Positions 1 through 7,768 of a stretch of 33,671 bases of DNA are shown piece after piece. How positions within the stretch are numbered: the first letter of the stretch is position 1; each line of letters opens with the position of its first letter. Source of the stretch: Candidatus Ozemibacteraceae bacterium (GTDB taxonomy: Bacteria; Muiribacteriota; Ozemobacteria; Ozemobacterales; Ozemobacteraceae); assembly GCA_017998915.1 (NCBI GenBank), contig JAGOCE010000006.1:1-33671 (forward strand), read 5' to 3'. The notes beneath the pieces were generated by a model, which saw nothing but the letters and a program-made list of their open reading frames with translations, made no database searches and was not told where the DNA came from. The translations under genes and the position numbers were made by a program.

Positions 1-201
1 CTCGCGTTCGATCTGCTTCGTCTGCTCGTCGTTGATGCGGCCGAGCTCCCCGGGCCAGCCGACCCACAGGGCGTCGGAGTTCCGGTGCGGCCCCTTCATC
101 GCCGTGGCCAGGCCGCCGGCGGATGGGGACACCGTAAGCTTGGTGTGCTCGTGACGCACCGTCACGGGAAGTCTGTTCGATACGATCAGCAGTCGCGCCA
201 T
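1..201 (-). CDS. otsA: Trehalose-6-phosphate synthase, N-terminal part (cut by window edge)
   Basis: Only the first 67 codons are in the window; the frame is still open at base 1. The start is ATG at 201, with a strong GGAGG ribosome site five bases upstream. The visible protein opens with RLLIVSNRLPVTV, followed by a glycine-rich SAGGLATAMKG stretch (about residues 27-37) and ALWVGWPGE (about 45-53). These are hallmark N-terminal blocks of glycosyltransferase family 20, and the SNRLP segment lies at the sugar-phosphate site. Family members join UDP-glucose (or another NDP-glucose) to glucose-6-phosphate to give trehalose-6-phosphate in the cytoplasm, for osmotic and desiccation protection. 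A fused phosphatase domain would lie outside the window, so a bifunctional OtsA-OtsB enzyme cannot be excluded. Confidence 0.88.
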   Translation of the reverse strand, partial: MARLLIVSNRLPVTVRHEHTKLTVSPSAGGLATAMKGPHRNSDALWVGWPGELGRINDEQTKQIERE

Positions 202-343
202 AATACCTCCGTGGATGGATGAAAAAAGGGATGGCGGGCAGCTCCAAAAATCAGTCTATATCATCCCGGGATGCAGGCGCAAATGGTCGCAAACGCGCCC
301 CCGCAGGCGATGAAAACGTGGAAGCACCGACAGAAAGCGAATC

Positions 344-373
344 TTGACCTTATAAAAAATCATAGGCTATATT
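344..373 (+). promoter_or_regulatory. Putative sigma70-type promoter for the 455-985 gene
   Basis: A TTGACC hexamer (344-349) and a TATATT hexamer (368-373) are separated by 18 bases in an AT-rich stretch between two genes. The spacing and orientation suit the downstream gene, giving a leader of about 75 bases that ends in a GAGGGG ribosome site at 443-448. Called from base pattern only. Confidence 0.45.
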
Positions 374-454
374 TCCGCCGGGGGATGAGCGAACGTCGAA
401 TCTGTGATACAAATGATTGGGAAAGGATAATTCCGCTGAGAAGAGGGGATACTC

Positions 455-985
455 ATGGAAGAAATGCAGAATGCGATGATTGCGGCCGCCGTCGCCGTCG
501 GCATTCTCCCGGAACCGTCGCTTCGGACGGCCGACAAGCTTCGCGCGATGCTCGACGAGGCGGCCCGCTCCCTGACCCTCGTCATCATCCGCTGCTCCGG
601 GGAGAAAGGGATCGACCATGGCCTCGTCCATCGCGGCATGCGGTACATGTTCTCGAAAGCCGTCGAACTCGTCGCCGTCTGGGGCCGCTCGAAAGACGGG
701 AAGGTTTCCATGGCGATCGATCCCCGTGAGCTGAAATACCCGCAGGACATCCTCATCGATCCGACGATACCGGAAGACATACAAAAAACCGTCCGTGACT
801 CGGCTGCTTCAGCAGACCAGCTGTTCAGAGCATTCCAGCGGTATGTCACCCTGCGCGGCCAGGACGGAGAGAAGGCCGACAGAATCGGGGAGGTTTGCGC
901 CGCCCTTACCTGGACGGCCCGCATCGCCCTTTCCTGGGCTCTGACCATCGAGCTTCACGACCCTGACCGCGGCAGCGGGGTTTGA
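455..985 (+). CDS. Hypothetical protein, 176 aa, helical
   Basis: I do not recognise a family. The start is ATG at 455, with GAGGGG six bases upstream and a plausible promoter before it. The protein looks soluble and mostly alpha-helical, rich in Ala, Leu and Arg, with no signal peptide. A hydrophobic run (VCAALTWTARIALSWALTI, about 147-165) near the C-terminus looks more like a buried amphipathic helix than a clear membrane span. It stands alone: the left neighbour, otsA, diverges from it, and the next gene on the right is on the opposite strand and converges with it. Third-position GC is high, like its neighbours, and it is clearly the coding frame here because the overlapping frames give Arg-rich low-complexity products. 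No function is proposed. Confidence 0.7.
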   Translation: MEEMQNAMIAAAVAVGILPEPSLRTADKLRAMLDEAARSLTLVIIRCSGEKGIDHGLVHRGMRYMFSKAVELVAVWGRSKDGKVSMAIDPRELKYPQDILIDPTIPEDIQKTVRDSAASADQLFRAFQRYVTLRGQDGEKADRIGEVCAALTWTARIALSWALTIELHDPDRGSGV

Positions 986-1146
986 AAAACGATTTTGCCC
1001 GCGATAGCCGGCGCCTGACATCTGAGACGAGGAAGAGCCGGTTGCTCAGACCCTGGCGCGGCACATGACAAGACTCGCGTCAGGGACGATGACTCCGGGG
1101 AGGGCGATGCCTCCCTCGCGTCACTGATGAAAAATGGCGTGATATA

Positions 1147-1722
1147 TCAATTTTCGAAGTGGATGAAGTCGATCAGAAGAGTGGCTGCGATCAGCAGTTT
1201 CCTGAGATTTCCGTCCCACTGTTCCGGGCAGGTGACGGAAAAGTTGTCCGCATCGGTGAAGGATTCCCGGAGGAAACCCGACCATTTCTTCGAGATCGTT
1301 CCCTTCTGGACGCCATTTTGCATGATATAGAACGTCCAGGGCCACCAGACCGGCCCGGAAATGTGAAGCAAGGGGCGGTGCGCCGCATCCTCGATCACAT
1401 ACTCTCGGTTAAAAAACGTAAAATTACGTTGAATGGCGCCGAGCGGCCGGTTGTTCTCGTCACGGACTTCCAGCCGGTGCAGGATGAATGCGAACTCCCT
1501 CTTGAGGAACATCAGTGGTTCGCCATTCGAGCCCGAGACCGCCATCTCGAAGGGGCGCAGCCCCTTGAGGAACATTCGCGCCACCCAGCTGCTCGCCTCG
1601 GTGGCTGAGGCCAGGGTGCGCTGCCGCTCGTCGATGATGGAGTAGCGATTTTCCTTCTCCCATCCGACAACCGCCTCGAACATTTCCTTGTGTTGTTTGA
1701 TGTAAAACGTGGTATCTGCCAT
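1147..1722 (-). CDS. LURP-one-related / scramblase-like protein
   Basis: 191 residues if translation starts at ATG 1722, which has GGGAGGG seven bases upstream. An upstream in-frame start at 1800 adds 26 residues with no family character and no ribosome site. The protein begins MADTTFYIKQHKEMFEAV and runs as alternating short beta strands. Pairs such as YSIIDE..., FILHRLEVRDENNRPLGAIQRNFTFFNREYVIED and GPVWWPWTFYIMQ fit the tubby-like barrel of the LURP-one/phospholipid-scramblase superfamily. It ends in a hydrophobic helix (LRKLLIAATLLIDFIHF, about 173-189). Bacterial members have no agreed function, and binding of lipid or another hydrophobic ligand at the membrane is an inference. It is downstream of dnaK on the same strand, beyond a strong hairpin, so it is probably transcribed separately. 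Confidence 0.65.
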   Translation of the reverse strand: MADTTFYIKQHKEMFEAVVGWEKENRYSIIDERQRTLASATEASSWVARMFLKGLRPFEMAVSGSNGEPLMFLKREFAFILHRLEVRDENNRPLGAIQRNFTFFNREYVIEDAAHRPLLHISGPVWWPWTFYIMQNGVQKGTISKKWSGFLRESFTDADNFSVTCPEQWDGNLRKLLIAATLLIDFIHFEN

Positions 1723-1855
1723 GATGCTGCCCTCCCGGAATGAAAACTTTCGACCCGATGTCCGTTGATGCGGTTGCTTCTGCCGCTGTGGCAGGAACAA
1801 GATACCACGAAATCGTGGCTTCCCTCATGATGATATCCGGGCAGCATGAAACATA

Positions 1856-1887
1856 CATGCCGGCCCCGGGGATCCGGGGCCGGCATG
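1856..1887 (-). terminator. Strong hairpin downstream of dnaK
   Basis: A perfect 14-bp inverted repeat (arms 1856-1869 and 1874-1887, four-base loop) of nearly pure GC lies 16 bases past the dnaK stop codon. On the minus strand it is followed by TATGTTTC, a poor U-tract, so it may act as a terminator or only as a 3'-end stabiliser for the dnaK mRNA. Its placement between two same-strand genes supports an end-of-transcript role. Confidence 0.6.
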
Positions 1888-1903
1888 CGTTTGAGAGAAA
1901 AAA

Positions 1904-3754
1904 TCAGGACTTGCGGAACTCGGCGTCGACAACCTTTTCGTCTTCAGTAGCCTCGGGGCCGGGTTTGGGTCCGCAGTTTCCACCGCATCCGGCACCGGTT
2001 TGGGCCGCGGCGGCCTGCTTGTACATCTGCTCGGCCATCTTGTGGGAGGCCGACGTCAGCGCTTCGGCGGCCTTGTCGATGACTTCGGCGTCGCCGCCCT
2101 CGAGAGCCTTCTTCAGGTCGCCGAGCTTCGCTTCGATTTCGCTCTTCTCGGCGGCAGGGATCTTGTCGCCCATTTCACGCAGGGACTTTTCCGTGGTGTA
2201 GACCAGGGTCTCAGCCTTGTTTCGCGACTCGATGGCGGCTTTGCGGCGTTCGTCCTCGGCCGCATGGGCTTCGGCTTCCTTGACCATGCGTTCGATGTCC
2301 TGCTTTGGCAGGGCCGAGCCGCCGGTGATCGTGATTTCCTGCTTCTTCCCGGTGCCGAGGTCCTTCGCCGAGACGTTCACGATACCATTCGCATCTATAT
2401 CGAACGTGACCTCGACCTGGGGAACGCCGCGCGGCGCGGGCGGAATACCGACCAGGTCGAACCGGCCGAGCGACTTGTTGTCGCCCGCCATGCCGCGCTC
2501 ACCTTGCAGGACGTGAACGGTCACGGCCGGCTGGTTATCGGCGGCGGTCGAGAACACCTGACTCTTGCGGGTCGGAATGGTGGTGTTGCGGTCGATCAGC
2601 TTCGTCATGACGCCACCGAGCGTCTCGATGCCGAGCGAGAGCGGAGTCACGTCGAGTAACAGCACGTCCTTCACGTCGCCCTGCAGGATGCCGCCCTGGA
2701 CAGCGGCGCCCATCGCGACGCATTCCATCGGGTCGACGCCGCGCTCCGGCTCCTTGCCGAAATGGTCTTTCAACAGCTTCTGGACGCAGGGCATGCGGGT
2801 CGGGCCGCCGACCATGATGATGTGATCCACGCCCTGGCGGGTGAGGTTTGCATCGCGCAGGGCATTGTCGAGGGGGCCGCGGCACCGGTCGAGCAGAGGG
2901 CTGACCAGCTCCTCGAGCTTGGCACGGGTGATCGTCATGATCAGGTGTTTCGGTCCTTCGGCCGTCGCCGTGATGAAGGGCAGGTTGATGTCCGTCGTCG
3001 TGGTGGTCGACAGCTCGATCTTGGCTTTCTCGGCTGCGTCGCGCACGCGCATGAGCGCTTGGGAATCCTTCGACAGGTCGATGCCTTCGCGGTTCTTGAA
3101 ATCGCGGATGACATGATCGATGAGAGCCTTGTCCATGTCGGTGCCGCCGAGCTGAGTGTCACCGTTCGTCGAGAGAACCTCAAACACGCCGCTTCCCATC
3201 TCGAGAATCGTGACGTCGAGCGTGCCGCCGCCCAGATCGAAGACCAGGATCTTGCCGTCGCCCTTCTTGTCGAGGCCGTAGGCCAGGGCTGCCGCAGTGG
3301 GCTCGTTGACGATGCGCTTCACTTCGAGGCCGGCGATCGTGCCGGCGTCCTTCGTCGCCTGGCGCTGCGCGTCATCGAAATACGCGGGAACGGTGATGAC
3401 GGCGCCGGTGACCTTGTCGTTCAGGAACGCTTCGGCGTCCTGCTTGATCTTCTGCAGGATCATTGCCGAGATCTCCTGCGGGGTGTAGTTCTTGCCGTCG
3501 ATCGTGACCTTGTGGCTGGTGCCCATCTTGCGTTTGATCGCCATGATGGTGCGGTCAGGGTTCGTCGCTGCCTGACGCCGGGCCGGCTCGCCGATCAGCC
3601 GCTGACCGTCCTTCGTGAACGCGACGACGCTGGGAAACGCCTTGCCGCCGATCGAGAGCCCTTCCGCGCTGGGGATGATGACCGGCTTGCCGCCTTCGAC
3701 GACGGATGCCGCCGAGTTCGAGGTGCCGAGATCGATGCCGATGATGCGTGCCAT
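1904..3754 (-). CDS. dnaK: Chaperone protein DnaK (Hsp70)
   Basis: 616 residues. The ATP-driven chaperone holds exposed hydrophobic segments of unfolded cytoplasmic proteins and cycles with DnaJ and GrpE. The start [10 protein letters not shown] (about 5-14) is the Hsp70 phosphate-binding loop. [13 protein letters not shown] (about 171-183) and [14 protein letters not shown] (about 313-326) are the other two Hsp70 signatures, and [15 protein letters not shown] begins the substrate-binding domain. The tail ends [12 protein letters not shown], close to the usual DnaK end. AGGAGG lies eight bases before ATG 3754. Just before the tail is a Cys/Gly-rich piece ([13 protein letters not shown]) not common in this family. 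No grpE or dnaJ is nearby, so this may be one of several dnaK copies. No CIRCE-type operator is seen upstream. Confidence 0.97.
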   Translation of the reverse strand: MARIIGIDLGTSNSAASVVEGGKPVIIPSAEGLSIGGKAFPSVVAFTKDGQRLIGEPARRQAATNPDRTIMAIKRKMGTSHKVTIDGKNYTPQEISAMILQKIKQDAEAFLNDKVTGAVITVPAYFDDAQRQATKDAGTIAGLEVKRIVNEPTAAALAYGLDKKGDGKILVFDLGGGTLDVTILEMGSGVFEVLSTNGDTQLGGTDMDKALIDHVIRDFKNREGIDLSKDSQALMRVRDAAEKAKIELSTTTTTDINLPFITATAEGPKHLIMTITRAKLEELVSPLLDRCRGPLDNALRDANLTRQGVDHIIMVGGPTRMPCVQKLLKDHFGKEPERGVDPMECVAMGAAVQGGILQGDVKDVLLLDVTPLSLGIETLGGVMTKLIDRNTTIPTRKSQVFSTAADNQPAVTVHVLQGERGMAGDNKSLGRFDLVGIPPAPRGVPQVEVTFDIDANGIVNVSAKDLGTGKKQEITITGGSALPKQDIERMVKEAEAHAAEDERRKAAIESRNKAETLVYTTEKSLREMGDKIPAAEKSEIEAKLGDLKKALEGGDAEVIDKAAEALTSASHKMAEQMYKQAAAAQTGAGCGGNCGPKPGPEATEDEKVVDAEFRKS

Positions 3755-3783
3755 GGGTGTGTCCTCCTGAGTGAAATCGCACG

Positions 3784-3803
3784 ACGCCGTCCTGCGACGG
3801 CGT
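3784..3803 (-). promoter_or_regulatory. Hairpin in the dnaK 5' leader
   Basis: An 8-bp perfect stem (3784-3791 with 3796-3803) and a four-base loop lie about 30 bases upstream of the dnaK start codon, just 5' of its AGGAGG site. It could influence mRNA stability or translation. It does not itself cover the ribosome site, so a thermometer role is only a possibility. Confidence 0.35.
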
Positions 3804-3932
3804 GAAGCTGTTCAACCTGTGTAAAGCAACGACTGTGCCAACGTGGCGGCTTTGGTGAATAGCCGCATCAGATGCTCATTGCGACGGGTGCGGGAGAATG
3901 GCGCGCGAGACGGGATGAGCTGCCCTGAAACG

Positions 3933-3977
3933 TGCGACGCACAATGCGACGTCGCAGGTCACGGCTTCTGGTATACT
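3933..3977 (+). promoter_or_regulatory. Extended -10 promoter with adjoining palindromes, for the flavoprotein operon
   Basis: TGG followed by TATACT (3969-3977) is a good extended -10 element, 33 bases upstream of the flavoprotein start. No good -35 is present. In its place stand a perfect 12-bp palindrome built on TGCGAC (3945-3956) and, just upstream, an 11-bp palindrome GTGCGACGCAC (3932-3942). Both contain the heptamer TGCGACG. Palindromes overlapping the -35 position are typical operator placements, but no regulator is identified. Confidence 0.45.
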
Positions 3978-4009
3978 TCCACGACCAATACCGGAATGGA
4001 GGGCGTGAC

Positions 4010-4567
4010 ATGCAGCGAATCCATGGATTCGTCGGAAGTCCGAAACGGGACGGGAACACGGGCATCCTGATGCAGCGGTTCATGAAGGGAGTTGCCGAGG
4101 CCGGCGGCGAGTCACAGATCCATTATCTCAACATCATGAAGGTGACGCCCTGCCAGGCCTGCGGATACTGTCGGACGCATGACCATTGCGTCATCAACGA
4201 CGACCTTGCGCCGGTTCTGCTCGAGATTCCAAGGGCCGCCGGCATCGTGATCGGGTCGCCGATCTACTTCTTCCAGGTTTCAGCGCAGACGAAGGCGCTC
4301 ATCGACCGGTTCTACAGTTTCCTCAACTCTGACTTCACCCATCGGCTCGGCGCCGGGAAACGTGCCGCCATGATCTACGCCCAGGGCAGCCCGGAACGGC
4401 ACGCGTTCGACGTCTCTTTCGAGCTGAACGCCCGGGCCCTGAAAGCCGTGGGCATGAACGTCGTCTCGACGCTCGTCGCCCCGGATCTTCACGAACACGG
4501 CGACGTGCTCGGGCGCCACGAGCTTCTCGATGAAGCGCAGCTGATGGGGCGGGATTTCCTGAAGTAA
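4010..4567 (+). CDS. Iron-sulfur flavoprotein (NADPH-dependent FMN reductase family)
   Basis: 185 residues from ATG 4010, with GGAGGG six bases upstream; an upstream in-frame start gives an Arg-rich extension and was rejected. The N-terminus (IHGFVGSPKRDGNTGIL) is the flavodoxin-like FMN phosphate-binding loop, and IVIGSPIYFFQVSAQTKALIDR (about 75-96) is the second FMN-contacting block. Four cysteines at 48, 51, 54 and 60 (PCQACGYC...C) match the compact [4Fe-4S] motif of Isf-type iron-sulfur flavoproteins. Such proteins are cytoplasmic electron carriers, often in anaerobes. It is followed after 56 bases by a MATE transporter and then a radical SAM gene on the same strand. It could supply electrons to the radical SAM enzyme, though that link is inference from position only. 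Confidence 0.85.
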   Translation: MQRIHGFVGSPKRDGNTGILMQRFMKGVAEAGGESQIHYLNIMKVTPCQACGYCRTHDHCVINDDLAPVLLEIPRAAGIVIGSPIYFFQVSAQTKALIDRFYSFLNSDFTHRLGAGKRAAMIYAQGSPERHAFDVSFELNARALKAVGMNVVSTLVAPDLHEHGDVLGRHELLDEAQLMGRDFLK

Positions 4568-4623
4568 GCGTACTATTATATATTCACCGTTTGAATCGGA
4601 GCGCCGGTTCGGAAAGTCGACAC

Positions 4624-6102
4624 ATGCAGACACAGCAGACGGAAACGGAGCCTTCGCAGGCACCAACCGGGCCGGAAAAGACCGGCGCAAGCGTGGGGCG
4701 GGCGGCCGCCGGAGCGCGCGGGGTCGATCTGACGAACGGCAGCATCTGGAAACATCTGATCGCCTTTTCCATGCCGATGCTTGCCGGGAGCCTCTTGCAG
4801 ACGTCGTATAACATCATCAATGCCGTCTGGGTGGGCAAGTATCTCGGAAACGAGGCGTTGGCGGCCGTGACTGTCTGCTTCCCGCCGCTGTTCCTCATGA
4901 TGGCGATGGCGAACGGCCTTGGCATGGCCGCCTCGGTGATGGCGGCGCAGGCCTATGGGGCGAAAGACGATGCCGGAGTCGGGGTGATCGTCGACACGGG
5001 GGTTGCCCTGACGGTTGCCCTCTCGGTCGTTTGTCTCGTCGCGGGCCACGAGGGAGCCGAACCGCTGCTTCGACTGATGGGCACGGCCCCGGACGTGCTT
5101 CCCCTGGCCGTTCCATACCTGCGCCTGTTGTCGTTCACGGTACCGGTCATGTTCGGCCTGTTTCTGCTGACGGCTCTCCTGCGCGGCGTGGGCGACTCAA
5201 AAACGCCGCTCTGGTTCCAGACCGGGTCGGTCGTCGCGACGATCGTGCTGGACCCGGTTCTGATCTTCGGCCTTGCCGGCGCTCCGCGCATGGGGCTGAA
5301 CGGAACGGCTGTTGCGACACTGGCAACGCAGATTGGCGCTCTCATAGCCCTTGGGCTGTATCTGCGTGCGAGGCGACATATCGCGATGCCGGGAAGAGGG
5401 CTGCTGACCCCGAACATCGCCGTCGGCTGGAGATTGCTGAAGATCGGGGTGCCCTCGATGATCCAGCAGGGGTTGGTGTCGTTCGGCATGGTCGTTCTGG
5501 TGAGCCTCGTGAACGGCTTCGGCAGGGATGTGACGGCTGCGTTCGGGGCGGGCATGCGGATCGACCAGTTGGCGTTCATGCCCGCGATGAGCATTGGCAC
5601 GGCCGTTTCCAGCATCGCCGGCCAGAATATTGGCGCACGGCTGTTCGACCGGGTTGACCAGGCGTTTCGCGCGGGGGTGGCGATGTGCCTCGTGTCGGGC
5701 GGACTGGCGGCATTGATCGCTTTTTTTCTGCCCGACCTCGTGATGCGCGCGTTCCTGTCGGACCAGGCGAGCATCGATATCGGTTGCGAATACCTGCGGA
5801 TCACCTCGATCGGGTATCTGCTGTTCTCCGTGATGTTCGTTAGCAACGGCGTCATCAACGGTGCCGGTGACACGATGGCGACGACGTTCTTTTCGCTGCT
5901 CGGCCTCTGGATCATCCGGCTCCCGCTTGCCCTCGCGCTGTCGCAGGCGTGGCACCACCAGAGCGGCATCTGGTGGGCTGTGGTCGTCAGCTTCGGTGTG
6001 GCGATGTCCGTGAGCGTGCTGTATTACAGGTCGGGACGCTGGAAGCGGGGGCTGAAGCACGGCATGTCCGCAACGCAGCCGGGAATGGACGGCACCGGAT
6101 GA
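4624..6102 (+). CDS. MATE family efflux transporter
   Basis: 492 residues from ATG 4624. A TTG 33 bases upstream is also in frame but has no ribosome site; the chosen ATG has only a weak GGAAAG. After a polar 30-residue start, the block NGSIWKHLIAFSMPMLAGSLLQTSYNIINAVWVGKYLGNEALAAV is the typical MATE first helix pair. About twelve hydrophobic helices follow in two halves, with the family pattern repeated near IGVPSMIQQGLVSFG in the second half. These inner-membrane antiporters export cationic drugs, flavins, peptides or other metabolites in exchange for Na+ or H+. Its stop overlaps the start of the radical SAM gene (ATGA), so the two are translationally coupled. Export of that enzyme's product is a reasonable guess; substrate unknown. 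Confidence 0.92.
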   Translation: MQTQQTETEPSQAPTGPEKTGASVGRAAAGARGVDLTNGSIWKHLIAFSMPMLAGSLLQTSYNIINAVWVGKYLGNEALAAVTVCFPPLFLMMAMANGLGMAASVMAAQAYGAKDDAGVGVIVDTGVALTVALSVVCLVAGHEGAEPLLRLMGTAPDVLPLAVPYLRLLSFTVPVMFGLFLLTALLRGVGDSKTPLWFQTGSVVATIVLDPVLIFGLAGAPRMGLNGTAVATLATQIGALIALGLYLRARRHIAMPGRGLLTPNIAVGWRLLKIGVPSMIQQGLVSFGMVVLVSLVNGFGRDVTAAFGAGMRIDQLAFMPAMSIGTAVSSIAGQNIGARLFDRVDQAFRAGVAMCLVSGGLAALIAFFLPDLVMRAFLSDQASIDIGCEYLRITSIGYLLFSVMFVSNGVINGAGDTMATTFFSLLGLWIIRLPLALALSQAWHHQSGIWWAVVVSFGVAMSVSVLYYRSGRWKRGLKHGMSATQPGMDGTG

Positions 6103-7670
6103 ACTCTGCCGCGACCACGTCGGTGCTTCTCATCCATCCGCCCACGGTGCGCGCCTGCGAACCGCCGGCGGGAATCGCGATGTTGGCTGGCGCCCTGCGA
6201 GCCGAGGGGGTGGGGTGCTGCCTCTGGGATGCGAATCTCGAGGGGCAGTTGACGCTGATCCGGGAATTTCCCGCATCTGCGGCGAGTGACACCTGGACGA
6301 AACGGGCCTTGAGGGACCGCTGCGATCATCTGCGCCGGATGCGCGACGGAACGGCATTCGAGAATCCCGATACCTACCGCCGGATCGTCGGCGATCTGGA
6401 CCGCCTGCTGGGAAAGGGCCCGTGGAGCCGTTCCGGACGCCGTCTTGGTCTCGTCGACGCGACCGATGATCGTCTCCAGCCGACGCGGAGCACCGACCTG
6501 CTCCGGGCCGCCGGACAGCCCCTCGATGACCCCTTCGTGTCGGCCCTCAGGCAGCGCCTCGAAGAGATCCTGCGCGTGGAAGATCCTGGGGTGATCGGCA
6601 TTTCCCTCAACTATCTCTCTCAGGCCCTGAGCGCGTTTGCCTTCGCCGGCCTCATCCGCCGTATCGCGCCGAGGGTTCGGCTGGTGGCGGGCGGCGGCCT
6701 CGTGACGACCTGGATGTCGCGCCCGGGATGGCGATCGCCCTTCGGCGACCTGTTCGATGACCTGGTGCCGGGGCCGGGCGAGGTGGCCCTCATGAATATA
6801 ATAAAAAATATAAAATGCCCGAGTATTGAACCTGGAGCGCGTGCGCCGGTTGAAACGGCAGCTGCCGCGTTCGATCTTCTCCCGGTGCGCGACTACGTTT
6901 CTCCGGGCGTGATTCTTCCCGTGTCGGCATCGTCTGGCTGCTACTGGCGGCGCTGCTCCTTCTGCCCGGAGAAAGCCGAAGGAAACGCCTGGCGGCCGGC
7001 GGATCACGGGGAACTGCTGCAGGGTATGCACGGCATGACCGAACGGATGAGACCGCGCTTGATTCACTGGCTCGATAACGCTCTGTCCCCGGCATTTATG
7101 AACGCCCTGATCGGGAGCCCCCCGGGAGTGCCGTGGTTCGGCTTCGCCCGGTTCGAGCCGTTCCTCGCCGAATCCGGCGTGGCGGAGGAGCTCAAGCGTT
7201 CGGGCTGCGCAATGCTCCAGCTCGGCCTCGAATCCGGCGACCAGGGCGTTCTGGACGCCCTGGGCAAGGGCATCAGGCTCGACGTCGCCGAAGACATCCT
7301 CGAAAAACTCCATCGGGCAGGGATCGGCACATACGTCTATCTCCTGTTCGGGACGCCCGCCGAGGACGAGACAGCCGCGCGCCGCACGCTCGACTGGGTG
7401 GCCCGCCGCGCCGGGACGATCGACTTCCTCAATCTCGCCATTTTCAACCTCCCCGCGTACGCGGCAGAGGCGGCTGCTCTCGAAGTCAGGCCGTTTTCCG
7501 ACGGAGATCTCCCGCTATACCTCGAGTTCGTGCATCCGCGAGGCTGGAACCGGGGCCTTGTCAGGCGTTTCCTTGACGGAACATTTCGTCGCGACGAGGC
7601 CATCCGATCGATTCTTCGCCGTGATCCGCCCTTTTTCACGTCGAGCCACGCGCCGTTCTTTATTCAATAG
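6099..7670 (+). CDS. B12-binding-type radical SAM protein
   Basis: 523 residues from ATG 6099, which overlaps the MATE stop by four bases. The N-terminus (SVLLIHPPTVRACEPPAGIAMLAGALRAEG, about 8-37) is a cobalamin-binding-type Rossmann start, and VIGISLNYLSQALSAFAFAGLIRRI (about 165-189) with VAGGGLVTT completes that domain. The radical SAM core begins at SASSGCYWRRCSFC (about 276-289) with cysteines 281, 286 and 289. The first gap is four residues (CX4CX2C) rather than the usual three. LQLGLESGDQGVLDALGKG and YLLFGTPAEDETAA are later core motifs. Such enzymes use S-adenosylmethionine, an iron-sulfur cluster and often cobalamin for methylations or rearrangements; the substrate is unknown. A 22-base A/T-only tract at 6795-6816 (MNIIKNIK) lies in the linker between the domains. 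Confidence 0.85.
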   Translation: MNSAATTSVLLIHPPTVRACEPPAGIAMLAGALRAEGVGCCLWDANLEGQLTLIREFPASAASDTWTKRALRDRCDHLRRMRDGTAFENPDTYRRIVGDLDRLLGKGPWSRSGRRLGLVDATDDRLQPTRSTDLLRAAGQPLDDPFVSALRQRLEEILRVEDPGVIGISLNYLSQALSAFAFAGLIRRIAPRVRLVAGGGLVTTWMSRPGWRSPFGDLFDDLVPGPGEVALMNIIKNIKCPSIEPGARAPVETAAAAFDLLPVRDYVSPGVILPVSASSGCYWRRCSFCPEKAEGNAWRPADHGELLQGMHGMTERMRPRLIHWLDNALSPAFMNALIGSPPGVPWFGFARFEPFLAESGVAEELKRSGCAMLQLGLESGDQGVLDALGKGIRLDVAEDILEKLHRAGIGTYVYLLFGTPAEDETAARRTLDWVARRAGTIDFLNLAIFNLPAYAAEAAALEVRPFSDGDLPLYLEFVHPRGWNRGLVRRFLDGTFRRDEAIRSILRRDPPFFTSSHAPFFIQ

Positions 7671-7768
7671 CAGATATAATAATATAACAGGATGTTCAAT
7701 CTGGTTTGCGAGACGCGCGGCGGGATATTCTTGCGCGAATGGATGGGAGAAGGTAGCCTGTAACCGGT

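Noticed and set aside
1082-1125. Hairpin between convergent genes as a terminator (GGGAGG/CCTCCC)
   Set aside because: Only six pairs with no T-run; too weak to call.
2762-3805. A 347-codon frame antisense to dnaK
   Set aside because: Low-complexity product lying entirely over conserved dnaK codons; shadow frame.
3755-3850. HrcA/CIRCE operator upstream of dnaK
   Set aside because: No TTAGCACTC-N9-GAGTGCTAA-like repeat is present in the leader.
4591-4623. TTG start extending the MATE protein by 11 residues
   Set aside because: No ribosome site before it, and the family N-terminus does not need the extra residues.
6024-7313. A 429-codon frame antisense to the radical SAM gene
   Set aside because: Arg/His/Glu-rich product with no motif; the plus strand carries the Cys and SAM motifs.
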